Of a DNA stretch of 50,386 nucleotides, positions 34,508 through 42,513 are shown one piece after another; the stretch's first letter is position 1, and each line of letters begins with the position of its first letter. This DNA comes from Bacteroidales bacterium UBA1797 (GTDB taxonomy: Bacteria > Bacteroidota > Bacteroidia > Bacteroidales > VadinHA17), in NCBI GenBank assembly GCA_002319885.1, contig DCFT01000067.1, positions 1 to 50,386 of the forward strand. Reading direction: 5' to 3'. Position numbers and translations under genes: made by a program. The notes under the pieces were generated by a model that saw only the letters and a list, made by a program, of their open reading frames with translations, was not told the origin of the DNA and did no database searches.

Positions 34508-35305
34508 TTATAACCTATACATTTTCCGTGTGGTATCTCCCATAATATTAATTGCCATTTTCCGGGGGATGATCTTTTGCATTATAAATGATGCCATCCT
34601 GTTTCCTCTGCCTGTGATGTGAGAGGGTTGTTTGCCCAGCTTCTTAAAACATTCTTTAACTACCTGGTCAGGCTGGAGAACCCGGGGAGTAAATAATCCT
34701 GTTTTTTCAGGATGCGTATTTTTATATCCTGGTGTTAATGTGGCTCCGGCGCAGCATGCTATGACATCAACCCCATTATCTTTCCATTCATACCAGAGGC
34801 TTTCTGCCAGAATCCTGTTAAAAGCTTTAGTTGCTGCATAAACCGATAAATAGCCACTTCCCTGGAAGCCGGCCAGTGAAGACATTAATATAACTGCTCC
34901 TCTGCCCCTTGTTAACATTTTTTCTGCATAGTAATAAACCAGGTTCAGAGGTGTGATCATATTAACCTGTGTTGCATGAGACATGTCCTCTATTGAATTC
35001 TTAATAAAAGGTCCAATATATGACAGTGCAGCATTATATACCAATAAATCAATCTGCCTGCCATTCAATATTTCTTCAATTTGTCCGGCAGCTTTGGTGT
35101 CTGACAGGTCGCATGAGATAAACCTGACATTCACCCTGAATTTATTCTCCAGGGAATCAGCTAATTCTTTTAACTGCTCCGGACGACGCGCGACAAGCAC
35201 CAGATCAATACCTTCTGCCGCTAAAAAGGTTGCAAAAGCCGCACCAATGCCCTCAGAAGCGCCGGCTACCAGGGCTGTATTGCCATATTTAAGTTTTAAG
35301 TTCAT
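34508..35305 (-). CDS. Short-chain dehydrogenase/reductase (17-beta-HSD/DltE-like)
   Basis: 265 residues from the Met at 35305; the frame extends to 35356, but those 17 hydrophobic residues are unlike the family, and MNLKLKYGNTALVAGASEG is a standard start. The cofactor motif is AGASEGIG (Ala for the first Thr), followed by LVARRPEQL, which favours NADP(H). The structural NAA motif is in YNAALSYIG. The catalytic set is Asn in QVNMITPL, Ser in LMSSLAGF and YAATK. The C-terminal QPDQVVKECFKKLGKQPSHITG matches the group containing 17-beta-hydroxysteroid and 3-ketoacyl reductases. Convergent with the ERG4/ERG24 gene, so not in one operon. The substrate is unknown, with a steroid or fatty acyl group possible. 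Confidence 0.9.
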   Translation of the reverse strand: MNLKLKYGNTALVAGASEGIGAAFATFLAAEGIDLVLVARRPEQLKELADSLENKFRVNVRFISCDLSDTKAAGQIEEILNGRQIDLLVYNAALSYIGPFIKNSIEDMSHATQVNMITPLNLVYYYAEKMLTRGRGAVILMSSLAGFQGSGYLSVYAATKAFNRILAESLWYEWKDNGVDVIACCAGATLTPGYKNTHPEKTGLFTPRVLQPDQVVKECFKKLGKQPSHITGRGNRMASFIMQKIIPRKMAINIMGDTTRKMYRL

Positions 35306-35485
35306 TCCTGCAATAAAGATATAAGATAAAAGGAAACAGCTGAAAAAGAAAATCATGAAATTCCATGAAATGAAGATAATCTCTCAATTTGAAATGTGAC
35401 AAGTTGTAAAGTCGTGTTACTGTAAAAAGAAATTTATACTGAGATTTCATAGCAAAAAGAAATTCTTTGGGAACTTTCTTCTTAA

Positions 35486-35493
35486 TATCTTTG
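35486..35493 (+). promoter_or_regulatory. -7 element of the epoxide hydrolase gene
   Basis: TATCTTTG, a full match to TAnnTTTG, 50 bp upstream of the ATG at 35543. TTG occurs at 35467-35469, only 16 bp before it, so the -33 spacing is short. A second CTTTGC lies just downstream. Confidence 0.4.
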
Positions 35494-35542
35494 CGATCTT
35501 TGCATTTAATGCATTGCCGACATTTAACATTAAATATTGAGA

Positions 35543-36670
35543 ATGATCAAAAAAATTAAAATTGAGATAGAGCAGTCTTTACTCGACGATTTAAAATCAA
35601 AAATAAAACTTACAAGGTGGCCGGATGAAATAGAGGGATCGGGTTGGACTTATGGTGCGAACCTGATTTATATGAAGGAGTTAGCAGATTACTGGATGAC
35701 TTATTTTGACTGGCGGAAAACTGAAAATGAAATTAATAAGTTTGATAATTTTATAGCTCTTATTGACGGGCACAGGATACATTTTTTACGCATAAAAGGT
35801 AAAGGAGAAAAGTCAGTTCCGATTATTTTAACACATGGCTGGCCATCATCATTTCTTGAAATGCTCAAGCTTATACCATTATTGACGGAGAATCCGGGTA
35901 CGTCATTCGATCTGATAATTCCTTCCATGCCCGGCTATGGTTTTTCACAAAAAATAACCCGGCCCGGATGCAATGTGTCATTTATAGCGGATCTGTGGCA
36001 TAAGCTAATGACAGAACTTGGATATGATAAATATGGACTTCATGGAGGTGACTTCGGGGCAGGCGTCTCTACGGCCCTTTCCATGAAATACCCTGAGAAT
36101 GTCATTGGCTTGCATTTGAATTACATACCGGGTAATTATGTGCCGGTATTGGAAGAAAACGAAGAATTCTCCAAGGAAGAAAATGACTACCTTGATTCGG
36201 AAGAAGATTGGTATTCAAGGGAGGGAGGTTATTCACTTGAGCAAAACACCAAGCCTCTGACGCTGGCGTATGGACTTAACGACTCTCCGGTGGGGTTATG
36301 TGCCTGGATAGTGGAAAAAATGTATGGATGGTCTGATATAAGAGGGTACATCGGGAATGTATTTTCAATGGACGAACTTTTATCCAATGTAACATTATAT
36401 TGGATTACTGAAACAATACATTCCTCAATGAGATTATATAGTGAAAACAGTAAAAATCCACTGATCATAGGAAAAAATTCTTTTATAAATATCCCGGTAG
36501 GTATTGCTCATTTCCGGTATGAAGACCCCTTTCCTCCCAGAAGATTCATTGACAGGGGCTTTAATGTTCAGCACTGGTCGGAATTTCCTGTCGGAGGGCA
36601 TTTCCCTGCTATGGAAAATCCTGCATTACTTGCGCAGGATATTATTGAGTTTTTCGGCAAGATAAGTTAG
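35543..36670 (+). CDS. Microsomal-type epoxide hydrolase
   Basis: 375 residues from the ATG at 35543; the frame also opens at a TTG at 35537. The N-terminal EHN domain (about 1-95; ...LDDLKSKIKLTRWPDEIEGSGWTYG) is the hallmark of the EPHX1-like group. In the alpha/beta hydrolase fold, HGWP at 98-101 forms the oxyanion hole and Asp170 in LHGGDFGAG is the nucleophile, where most relatives have GGDWG. A C-terminal GGHFPAMENP supplies the His. The enzymes open epoxides to diols by a covalent ester intermediate. No membrane anchor is present, so it is probably cytoplasmic. It follows the SDR and sterol-reductase-like genes, and shares a divergent promoter region with the SDR. Confidence 0.92.
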   Translation: MIKKIKIEIEQSLLDDLKSKIKLTRWPDEIEGSGWTYGANLIYMKELADYWMTYFDWRKTENEINKFDNFIALIDGHRIHFLRIKGKGEKSVPIILTHGWPSSFLEMLKLIPLLTENPGTSFDLIIPSMPGYGFSQKITRPGCNVSFIADLWHKLMTELGYDKYGLHGGDFGAGVSTALSMKYPENVIGLHLNYIPGNYVPVLEENEEFSKEENDYLDSEEDWYSREGGYSLEQNTKPLTLAYGLNDSPVGLCAWIVEKMYGWSDIRGYIGNVFSMDELLSNVTLYWITETIHSSMRLYSENSKNPLIIGKNSFINIPVGIAHFRYEDPFPPRRFIDRGFNVQHWSEFPVGGHFPAMENPALLAQDIIEFFGKIS

Positions 36671-36763
36671 TCAGGTCATATTTCTCTTATCATATACCAC
36701 AACCGGCTGATCGTACATCGGGTATGTTTTTATTCAGTACCTTTAGCTTAAAACAAACAGGGC

Positions 36764-37195
36764 ATGAAAATTAAGAGGATAACAAAATACAGTGAAAGAG
36801 TATTTAAGGCCGTACTAAGAATGCTTCCCCAGCTTTCTTCCGATGCAGATTTACCTGACAGGCAATACTTTAAAGCTATGCTGGCAGCTGGAAACACTTA
36901 CTTCTTCATTGCTGAACTCGATGATAAGCAAATTGCGGGCATGCTTACAATCGGAATCTGCCATATTCCATCAGGAAAAAAAGTCTGGATTGAAGATGTG
37001 GTAGTTGATGAATCGCAACGAGGCAAAGGAATTGGGAAGGAATTAATTCTATTTGCACTGGCTTATTCAGCATCATTTGGTGCGAAGACGATTAATCTGA
37101 CATCAAGACCTGCGCGGACAGCAGCCAATAAGCTATACCGGCAGATAGGATTTGAACAGTATGAAACCAACGTCTATAAATACTTTTTAGAATGA
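36764..37195 (+). CDS. GNAT N-acetyltransferase
   Basis: 143 residues, single GNAT domain. The acetyl-CoA binding loop is ESQRGKGIGKEL after the strand VWIEDVVVDE. The late helix and strand TAANKLYRQIGFEQYETNVYKYFL are typical. The N-terminal part QLSSDADLPDRQYFKAMLAAGNTYFFIAELDDKQIAGMLTI fits the family start. The acceptor is unknown. It is followed 14 bp after the stop by a terminator shared with the convergent DUF5723 gene. Confidence 0.9.
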   Translation: MKIKRITKYSERVFKAVLRMLPQLSSDADLPDRQYFKAMLAAGNTYFFIAELDDKQIAGMLTIGICHIPSGKKVWIEDVVVDESQRGKGIGKELILFALAYSASFGAKTINLTSRPARTAANKLYRQIGFEQYETNVYKYFLE

Positions 37196-37208
37196 CCGGG
37201 TTAGAATA

Positions 37209-37234
37209 TATTCAGATGCTCTGAATACATTTTT
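37209..37234. terminator. Bidirectional terminator between GNAT and DUF5723 genes
   Basis: TATTCAGA at 37209-37216 and TCTGAATA at 37220-37227 form a perfect 8-bp stem with a 3-base loop. A T run follows at 37230-37234 on the plus strand. It lies between the two convergent stop codons and touches that of the DUF5723 gene. Confidence 0.6.
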
Positions 37235-38751
37235 CACCAGTAAGCCGGACAGATATCGCGTCTGTTTTTAGGCTTGAATTTATTTTCTTTCTGATGACAT
37301 CCAAACAACAGGTTGAAGCCAAAACGAAGACTGAACATACGCGCATTGTAAGGCCAGAAAAGTGAAGAATTGCTATCTTTTGTAAATCGGAGAGGAATAT
37401 TATCGGTGATAACATACAGCTGTGCCAGACGGTTCCCTAAAGCTATCCCTGCACCTACCTGGTTGAATTTATTGTTCATTAAGGTATAGCTTAATGAGGC
37501 AGCAATAATAGGGACAGGAGTATAATTTAATGAAAATGATAATGATGGCATTACATGAAGATCATATATTTCAATTCTTGTCATCACTCCGGCTCTCAGA
37601 TAGGGAAAAACTGATCGGGTAATCCCACCGAAGATCTTTACCGGAGTCAGAGTAAAATAGCTTTTTGTTGCGTTTTTGAATGCAGTTGATATTGAATCTT
37701 TTAATGCTTTTACATAATCAACTGCACCTGGTCTTGCCTGGAACAGGGCAAGCTCCGCAGCAGTGAAAAAATAGTTTCCGGAAGCGCTCAAAAGATTTGT
37801 ATTCTTCTTCCATCTTATAAATCCCAGATCAGTTATACTGCCTGATAGCTCAGTTATCTCATCCGGATCATAGACGAAGCCGGCATCAATTGCTGCACCA
37901 CGGTTTCCATTAAAAATATAATCACCGGCAACATTATTCAGCGGGTTATCGAAGCTAAGGCCGTTTATAAGACCATGGGATGTGTACCTGAAATTAACTG
38001 GAAATGAAGCATTTATACGATAATCCATAAGAGTGCGGAGACCATCCGGAGCTCCTGATTGATCGAGTTGTATCTTTGCAGTGCGCGAAACAGCATTTGC
38101 CATTCCCTGGAGGTATTTCACCCGCAGTCCAACTTTCAGGCCATCTCTTATTTCTTTGGCTGCACTTACTCCAATAGAGTTCCACAGTGTAATCTCAGCT
38201 CCAAGATGATTCAGCATCACAGGAGTCGCACCGCCGGCAGATACAGGAAGACCCGAATCTCTTAGCAGGACAATATCATGAGGATAAGATAGAAGGAGAT
38301 CGGAATGGCTAGAGATTCCGAAGGTGAAATACCAATCTTTATATCCAAAACCAAAACCCAGAAGATCAATATCCGTTTCAATCTGAGAAAAGTTAGACCT
38401 TTTTAATATTTTGTCGAGACTTGATACGTTTACGAGATAAGTATCAGATTGAGAGCCTGTTCCTCTCTGTATTACATCATGATAGCCAAATCCGGTATTA
38501 CGTATATTCACCTTAACAGAAGAGATAACAGGAAGCTCAACATATATCCTGCAGAGTTTAAACAGTGCCGGATTTAACTGATTCGACTGGGGGATATCAG
38601 GCATAAGGTACAGCGTGTTATCCTGGGCATTTATGTTTCTTACAGGAAGATATAAGAGCAGGCCGGTGAAGAATAAAATAGAAACTATTCTGCGAAATTC
38701 ACGTATACTGAAGATCGTTATACGAACATTGAAAGAAATGCCTTTGATCAC
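37234..38751 (-). CDS. DUF5723-type outer-membrane protein
   Basis: 505 residues. A long N-region before a hydrophobic segment (about 22-42) ends near NINAQ, which suggests a signal peptide and perhaps a true start downstream of Met1, although no later Met exists before it. NTLYLMPDIPQSNQLNPALF is the characteristic opening of DUF5723 proteins (Q-x-NPA). The remainder is alternating amphipathic strands (GFGFGYKDWYFTFGISSHSD, AGVMTRIEIYDLHVMPSLSFSLNY) of a predicted barrel. The C-terminal tail after FGFNLLFGC is basic (HQKENKFKPKNRR) and unlike a barrel end. Function is unknown; members are common in Bacteroidota envelopes. Confidence 0.86.
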   Translation of the reverse strand: MIKGISFNVRITIFSIREFRRIVSILFFTGLLLYLPVRNINAQDNTLYLMPDIPQSNQLNPALFKLCRIYVELPVISSVKVNIRNTGFGYHDVIQRGTGSQSDTYLVNVSSLDKILKRSNFSQIETDIDLLGFGFGYKDWYFTFGISSHSDLLLSYPHDIVLLRDSGLPVSAGGATPVMLNHLGAEITLWNSIGVSAAKEIRDGLKVGLRVKYLQGMANAVSRTAKIQLDQSGAPDGLRTLMDYRINASFPVNFRYTSHGLINGLSFDNPLNNVAGDYIFNGNRGAAIDAGFVYDPDEITELSGSITDLGFIRWKKNTNLLSASGNYFFTAAELALFQARPGAVDYVKALKDSISTAFKNATKSYFTLTPVKIFGGITRSVFPYLRAGVMTRIEIYDLHVMPSLSFSLNYTPVPIIAASLSYTLMNNKFNQVGAGIALGNRLAQLYVITDNIPLRFTKDSNSSLFWPYNARMFSLRFGFNLLFGCHQKENKFKPKNRRDICPAYW

Positions 38752-38951
38752 AAAAAATGAAGTTATCTATAACTGCTAAACAGGCGAAACAGGTAAATTG
38801 TTTCTTGCATTTTTGTGCTACAGATTAATTTTATGTCTGAAAAAGTATAACATATAAAAGAAAAACATTAAACATTAATCTTGCTGTCAGAATATCTGTA
38901 TTTATTGATTAAATTTGATTTTATGCCGGTTAAACATTAATAATCAAGCTT

Positions 38952-39437
38952 ATGAAAACAGAAATTAATCGTCGTGATTTCGTGTCAAAATGTTTTAAAG
39001 CCGGGGTAACAGGTTGTGCCCTTTTTTATGGCAACTCAATACTGGCCGGGGAATCTTTTGACCAGCAGCAAAAACCTGACCCGAAAAGTCTTACCTATTG
39101 TGGTTTCAAATGCACGGTTCAATGCACTCTTTACCGGGCTACCATAGAGAATAATCCTGATCTTAAGAAGAAAGCATTTGAGGAATTTAAGATGAAGGAA
39201 AAGTTTAACATTGATTTTGATGCCGACAAAGTTTTTTGCTTTGGTTGCAAACCAAAAGATAAACCCTTAAGCATTGCTGTAAATGCTTGTACAGTACGTA
39301 AATGTACAATAGAGAAGGGATATGATTGTTGTATAGAATGCAATGATCTGACTTCGTGTGATAAAGAACTCTGGAAGAACTTTCCCCAGTTTAAAGAAAA
39401 GGTTATTGAGATGCAGAAGAACTATAGAAGCGTATAG
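38952..39437 (+). CDS. Tat-exported DUF3795-like cysteine-rich protein
   Basis: 161 residues. NRRDFVSKCFKAGVTGCALF is a twin-arginine signal (Arg7-Arg8) with a short hydrophobic stretch. The mature part holds YCGFKCTVQCTLYRAT, the conserved DUF3795 opening, then FCFGCKP, ACTVRKCTIEKGYDCCIECNDLTSCDKE, in all about 12 Cys. The Cys spacing suggests a metal or Fe-S site assembled in the cytoplasm before Tat export. DUF3795 proteins are usually cytoplasmic and uncharacterised, so the Tat signal is the notable addition. It stands alone, with a 700-bp gene-free gap downstream. Confidence 0.85.
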   Translation: MKTEINRRDFVSKCFKAGVTGCALFYGNSILAGESFDQQQKPDPKSLTYCGFKCTVQCTLYRATIENNPDLKKKAFEEFKMKEKFNIDFDADKVFCFGCKPKDKPLSIAVNACTVRKCTIEKGYDCCIECNDLTSCDKELWKNFPQFKEKVIEMQKNYRSV

Positions 39438-39500
39438 AAGGATTGCAATGTATATTACATAATATTATAATATATAAGTATCGGTAATCACACATAAAAA

Positions 39501-39690
39501 CCCCTTGATTTTGACTTCGTCGAGCTCCGATTCGCTCCGGTTCTTCGTTTACCCCAACCCCAAGGGGAGCGAAGAACCGGGTCCAGCTCTGCTGGCGAGC
39601 TCGGCGCAGCCAAAATCAATTTACTCCCCCCTCGCCTTCGCGTAGCCGCTACGGCAGAGCAAGGTTGGGGCTGGGGTAAATAAATTGATT
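39501..39690. repeat. GC-rich cruciform repeat element
   Basis: A block of nested inverted repeats, clearly richer in GC than its surroundings. CCGGTTCTTCG (39537-39547) pairs perfectly with CGAAGAACCGG (39570-39580). TTTACCCCAACCCC (39548-39561) pairs with GGGGCTGGGGTAAA (39667-39680) with one mismatch. TTGATTTT near 39506 recurs inverted in CAAAATCAA (39611-39619) and again as TTGATTTT at about 39685. CGAGCTC occurs twice. It has no ORF and is unlike the CACAAAG family. It fills part of the gap 39438-40132. Confidence 0.6.
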
Positions 39691-39950
39691 TTCAAGCGAT
39701 TTGTAAAAAAGTATTCATCATTCCTGATACTCATATTATAATATTTTCTGCCGGTTGTTTCTATCAATAACCACAAAGCCTACTTAGCTTGCTACATGCA
39801 TGCCTGTGAATTATGTAATTCATAATTGTACTTGTGTAACATTTTGAGAATTAATCATCTCATCTTTGCTATTGGAATATGATTATAAAAGTTGATCAGA
39901 AAATGGAATAGAATCCATTAAGTTGAATGCCAAACTGGCAAAAATAAATT

Positions 39951-39969
39951 ACCTGTAGTCAGGTTTTTT
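39951..39969 (+). terminator. Small terminator-like hairpin
   Basis: ACCTG (39951-39955) pairs with CAGGT (39960-39964) over a 4-base loop, followed by TTTTT. The stem is only 5 bp, so it is weak alone, but it lies 32 bp before a much stronger terminator. Confidence 0.35.
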
Positions 39970-40000
39970 GCACATACCGGGAAAACTATTCTGTCTTTAT

Positions 40001-40050
40001 CACCTTCATCCGGACCAAATTGGTCAACTCCGGATGACAGGTGTTTTTTT
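40001..40050 (+). terminator. Strong intrinsic terminator in a gene-free gap
   Basis: CACCT-TCATCCGGA (40001-40014) pairs with TCCGGATGA-C-AGGTG (40029-40043), 14 bp with a single bulged C and a 14-base loop, followed immediately by seven T (40044-40050). The nearest upstream gene ended at 39437, over 560 bp away, and the PBP gene starts 83 bp later. It may end an unannotated small RNA or read-through from upstream, or act in the PBP leader. Confidence 0.68.
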
Positions 40051-40080
40051 TAGTGGCAAGCCCTGGTAAGTCTTTAAGAG

Positions 40081-40111
40081 TTGCATGTTAACCGTCGGTG
40101 ATATACTTTTA
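40081..40111 (+). promoter_or_regulatory. Promoter candidate of the PBP gene
   Basis: TTG at 40081-40083, exactly 20 bases, then TACTTTTA at 40104-40111, one mismatch from TAnnTTTG. The start of transcription near 40118 would leave about 15 bases before the ATG at 40133. It lies after the strong terminator, so the PBP gene is insulated from upstream transcription. Confidence 0.5.
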
Positions 40112-40132
40112 TTAAACAAACTCCGTTAAAGG

Positions 40133-42379
40133 ATGAGTATCAAATTTAAAGTGAAAAAAGACTGGAAGACCATTATTGCAATAGCTATCATCCTGCTTGC
40201 GTTGCCGGTTATATTTGTGTTTTCTGTTTACATAGGTCTCTTCGGCCATCTGCAAAGTAAAAAAGAACTGTTAAATTATAAGAACGCAACAGCAACATTG
40301 GTTATATCTTCCGAAGGTGAGCTTATTGGTAATATATTCTCAGAAAACAGGACAAATGTTTCCTTCGGACAAATTCCGGCTAATCTTATTAATGCTCTTA
40401 TTGCAACAGAGGATTCCCGTTTTTTTGAGCATAAAGGTATAGATTCCCGCAGCCTGTTAAGGGTTCTCTTCAAATCGGTTATCCTTAATAACCGTAGTTC
40501 CGGAGGTGGAAGTACGATCTCGGAGCAGCTGGCAAAAAACATGTTTGGCAGAAAAAGATCAGGCCGGGTAGCTCTTTTGATATTCAAAACAAAAGAAGCA
40601 ATACTTGCCCACCGTCTTGAAAAATCATTCAGCAAAGAAGAGATCCTGACGCTGTACCTGAATACCGTTTCATTCGGAGAAAATATTTTCGGGATTGAAA
40701 CCGCATCACGAAGATACTTCAATAAAAAAGTTGAACTTCTTAAGCCCGAAGAATCCGCTGTACTGGTTGGAATGCTGAAGGCAAACACTTACTACAACCC
40801 ACGTCTCCATCCCGGTAACGCTGCTGCAAGAAGAAATGTAGTACTCAGACAGATGGAGAAATATAAGTATCTCAAAGCAGCTGAGGCAGATTCGTTATGT
40901 AAACTTCCACTTATTCAGAGCTTTAAAGATATTGAATCTGAAGGACCGGCAGATTATTTTCTTGTTCATGTAAAAAATGAAGCAGAACAGATACTACAAA
41001 ATGTAAGATCAGGTTCCGGGGAAAAATGGAATCTTGAGGAAGATGGATTGATTATTACAACCACTCTGAATCTTACTCTTCAAAAATATGCCCTGGAATC
41101 TTTTCGCGACCATCTCTCAAAAATGCAGAAAAGACTCTGGGAGCAATATCAGACTCCATCGGGGGAAAAAATCATAAGCCAGCTTGTTGCCCAGGAGCTT
41201 AAAAATCTCAATCTAGAGCGACGTGCCGGGGAAGTCAATATCCGGCAAATATTTGACTGGAATGGTTCTCATTCCGATTCAATAACTGTTGCTGACAGTC
41301 TGAGGCAGGCATTATTAATATTACATGCAGGTCTGCTTGCCATCGATCCGCAAACAGGATCTGTCAAAGCATGGGTTGGAGGTGTTGATTTTAAATCGCA
41401 GCAGTATGATCAGATCTTTGCCCGCAGGCAACTTGCTTCGAATTTCAAACCTATACTTTATGCTGAGGCATTTGAACTTGGTCTTCAGCCATGTCAGTAT
41501 CTTGATAATGATTCAGTTGCTCCAATGGGTACCGATAATTGGAGTCCTGAAAATTATGACCGTACAATTGGCGGAAAATATTCTCTGGCCGGTGCTCTGG
41601 TTCACTCCATGAATATCCCGACCTATAACCTGTTCGTAAATGTGGGTTTTGAGAGTCTTGATACTTTATGGAGAAAATTAGGATTTTCCTTTGATTTGGT
41701 TAATACCCCCTCGCTGGCGCTGGGAACTGCTGAGGCAAACATCCAGGAAACTGCTGTAGCCTATTCGGCTTTTGCCAACGGAGGATACCTGATTGAACCA
41801 CAAAATATTATATCTATCAAAAGTCCTGATGGTGAAATTATATGGCAGAATCCGTTTAATTATCAGAAAGTAAGGGTTCTTTCGGAAAGATCAGCCACTC
41901 TGATAAGTGCTATCTTGCAGAAAGCTGTCAGAGAGGGAACCGGGTCTGCAATGGGCGGCATTTACGGTGTTACTCTCCCTTTTGCAGGGAAAACCGGCAC
42001 GTCACAAGATTTTTCCGATGCATGGTTTACGGCATTTAATCCTAAACTTGTAATTGTTACCAGGGTAGGGGCCGCATCGGGGGCTATCCACTTCAATAAC
42101 GGGTCATATGGTTCCGGCAGCACTCTGGCCTTGCCTCTTGTGGCTCTGACTTTGAAGAAAGTACAGGGAAATGACACACTTACTCATCAACTTATAAGCC
42201 TCTTCCCCGATCTTCCTCCTGATTTGCAGGGGGCACTGGATTGTCCTGATTTTAAAGAAAAAACAATAATTAACAAATTCATGGATCTTTTCCAGAACAA
42301 GAAGATCTATCGCAATGAAGGTGCCAGGGAATCAAAACATAAGAAAAAGGGATTTTTCAGGAGATTATTCGGAAGATGA
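40133..42379 (+). CDS. Class A penicillin-binding protein (transglycosylase/transpeptidase)
   Basis: 748 residues, bifunctional peptidoglycan synthase on the periplasmic face of the inner membrane. A single helix (about 13-35) anchors it. The GT51 domain (about 65-250) has the catalytic Glu93 in ATEDSRFFEHKGID and GGGSTISEQLAKN. The transpeptidase domain (about 395-690) has SxxK as ASNFKP with Ser436 and Lys439, SxN in VHSMNIPT and KTG at 620-622 in AGKTGTSQD. The first motif is usually GSTFKP, so ASNFKP is a divergent but complete active site. The basic C-terminal tail (SKHKKKGFFRRLFGR) is probably cytoplasm-like unstructured sequence or binds the wall. It is a single gene with its own promoter. 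Confidence 0.94.
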   Translation: MSIKFKVKKDWKTIIAIAIILLALPVIFVFSVYIGLFGHLQSKKELLNYKNATATLVISSEGELIGNIFSENRTNVSFGQIPANLINALIATEDSRFFEHKGIDSRSLLRVLFKSVILNNRSSGGGSTISEQLAKNMFGRKRSGRVALLIFKTKEAILAHRLEKSFSKEEILTLYLNTVSFGENIFGIETASRRYFNKKVELLKPEESAVLVGMLKANTYYNPRLHPGNAAARRNVVLRQMEKYKYLKAAEADSLCKLPLIQSFKDIESEGPADYFLVHVKNEAEQILQNVRSGSGEKWNLEEDGLIITTTLNLTLQKYALESFRDHLSKMQKRLWEQYQTPSGEKIISQLVAQELKNLNLERRAGEVNIRQIFDWNGSHSDSITVADSLRQALLILHAGLLAIDPQTGSVKAWVGGVDFKSQQYDQIFARRQLASNFKPILYAEAFELGLQPCQYLDNDSVAPMGTDNWSPENYDRTIGGKYSLAGALVHSMNIPTYNLFVNVGFESLDTLWRKLGFSFDLVNTPSLALGTAEANIQETAVAYSAFANGGYLIEPQNIISIKSPDGEIIWQNPFNYQKVRVLSERSATLISAILQKAVREGTGSAMGGIYGVTLPFAGKTGTSQDFSDAWFTAFNPKLVIVTRVGAASGAIHFNNGSYGSGSTLALPLVALTLKKVQGNDTLTHQLISLFPDLPPDLQGALDCPDFKEKTIINKFMDLFQNKKIYRNEGARESKHKKKGFFRRLFGR

Positions 42380-42385
42380 ATGTTA

Positions 42386-42460
42386 ATGGGATGCTTCACG
42401 CCTCTCTGCCTCTCTCTCTGTGCCTCTCTGTGCTTCTCTGTGTCCCTCTGTGTAACCGGT
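42386..42460. repeat. Pyrimidine-rich CTCTGTG repeat tract
   Basis: Directly after the PBP stop codon the sequence is a run of near-repeats of CTCTCTGTG(C/T) (GCCTCTCTGTGCTTCTCTGTGT and similar). The same words occur in copies at 43188 and 48950, so it is probably a degenerate member or half of that family. It is not coding. Confidence 0.45.
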
Positions 42461-42513
42461 AAGCCATTTTTCTTACTTTTTTCTTTATACTTTTGTCTTT
42501 TATTTTAAAAGCC

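Noticed and set aside
38762..38773. Near-palindrome GTTATCTATAAC upstream of the DUF5723 gene
   Set aside because: Arms of only 5 bp in AT-rich DNA, with no promoter element nearby to give it context.
42386..42460. Short repeats that might suggest a CRISPR array
   Set aside because: Units are 9-12 bp, degenerate and without spacers of constant length; it is low-complexity sequence shared with other repeats.
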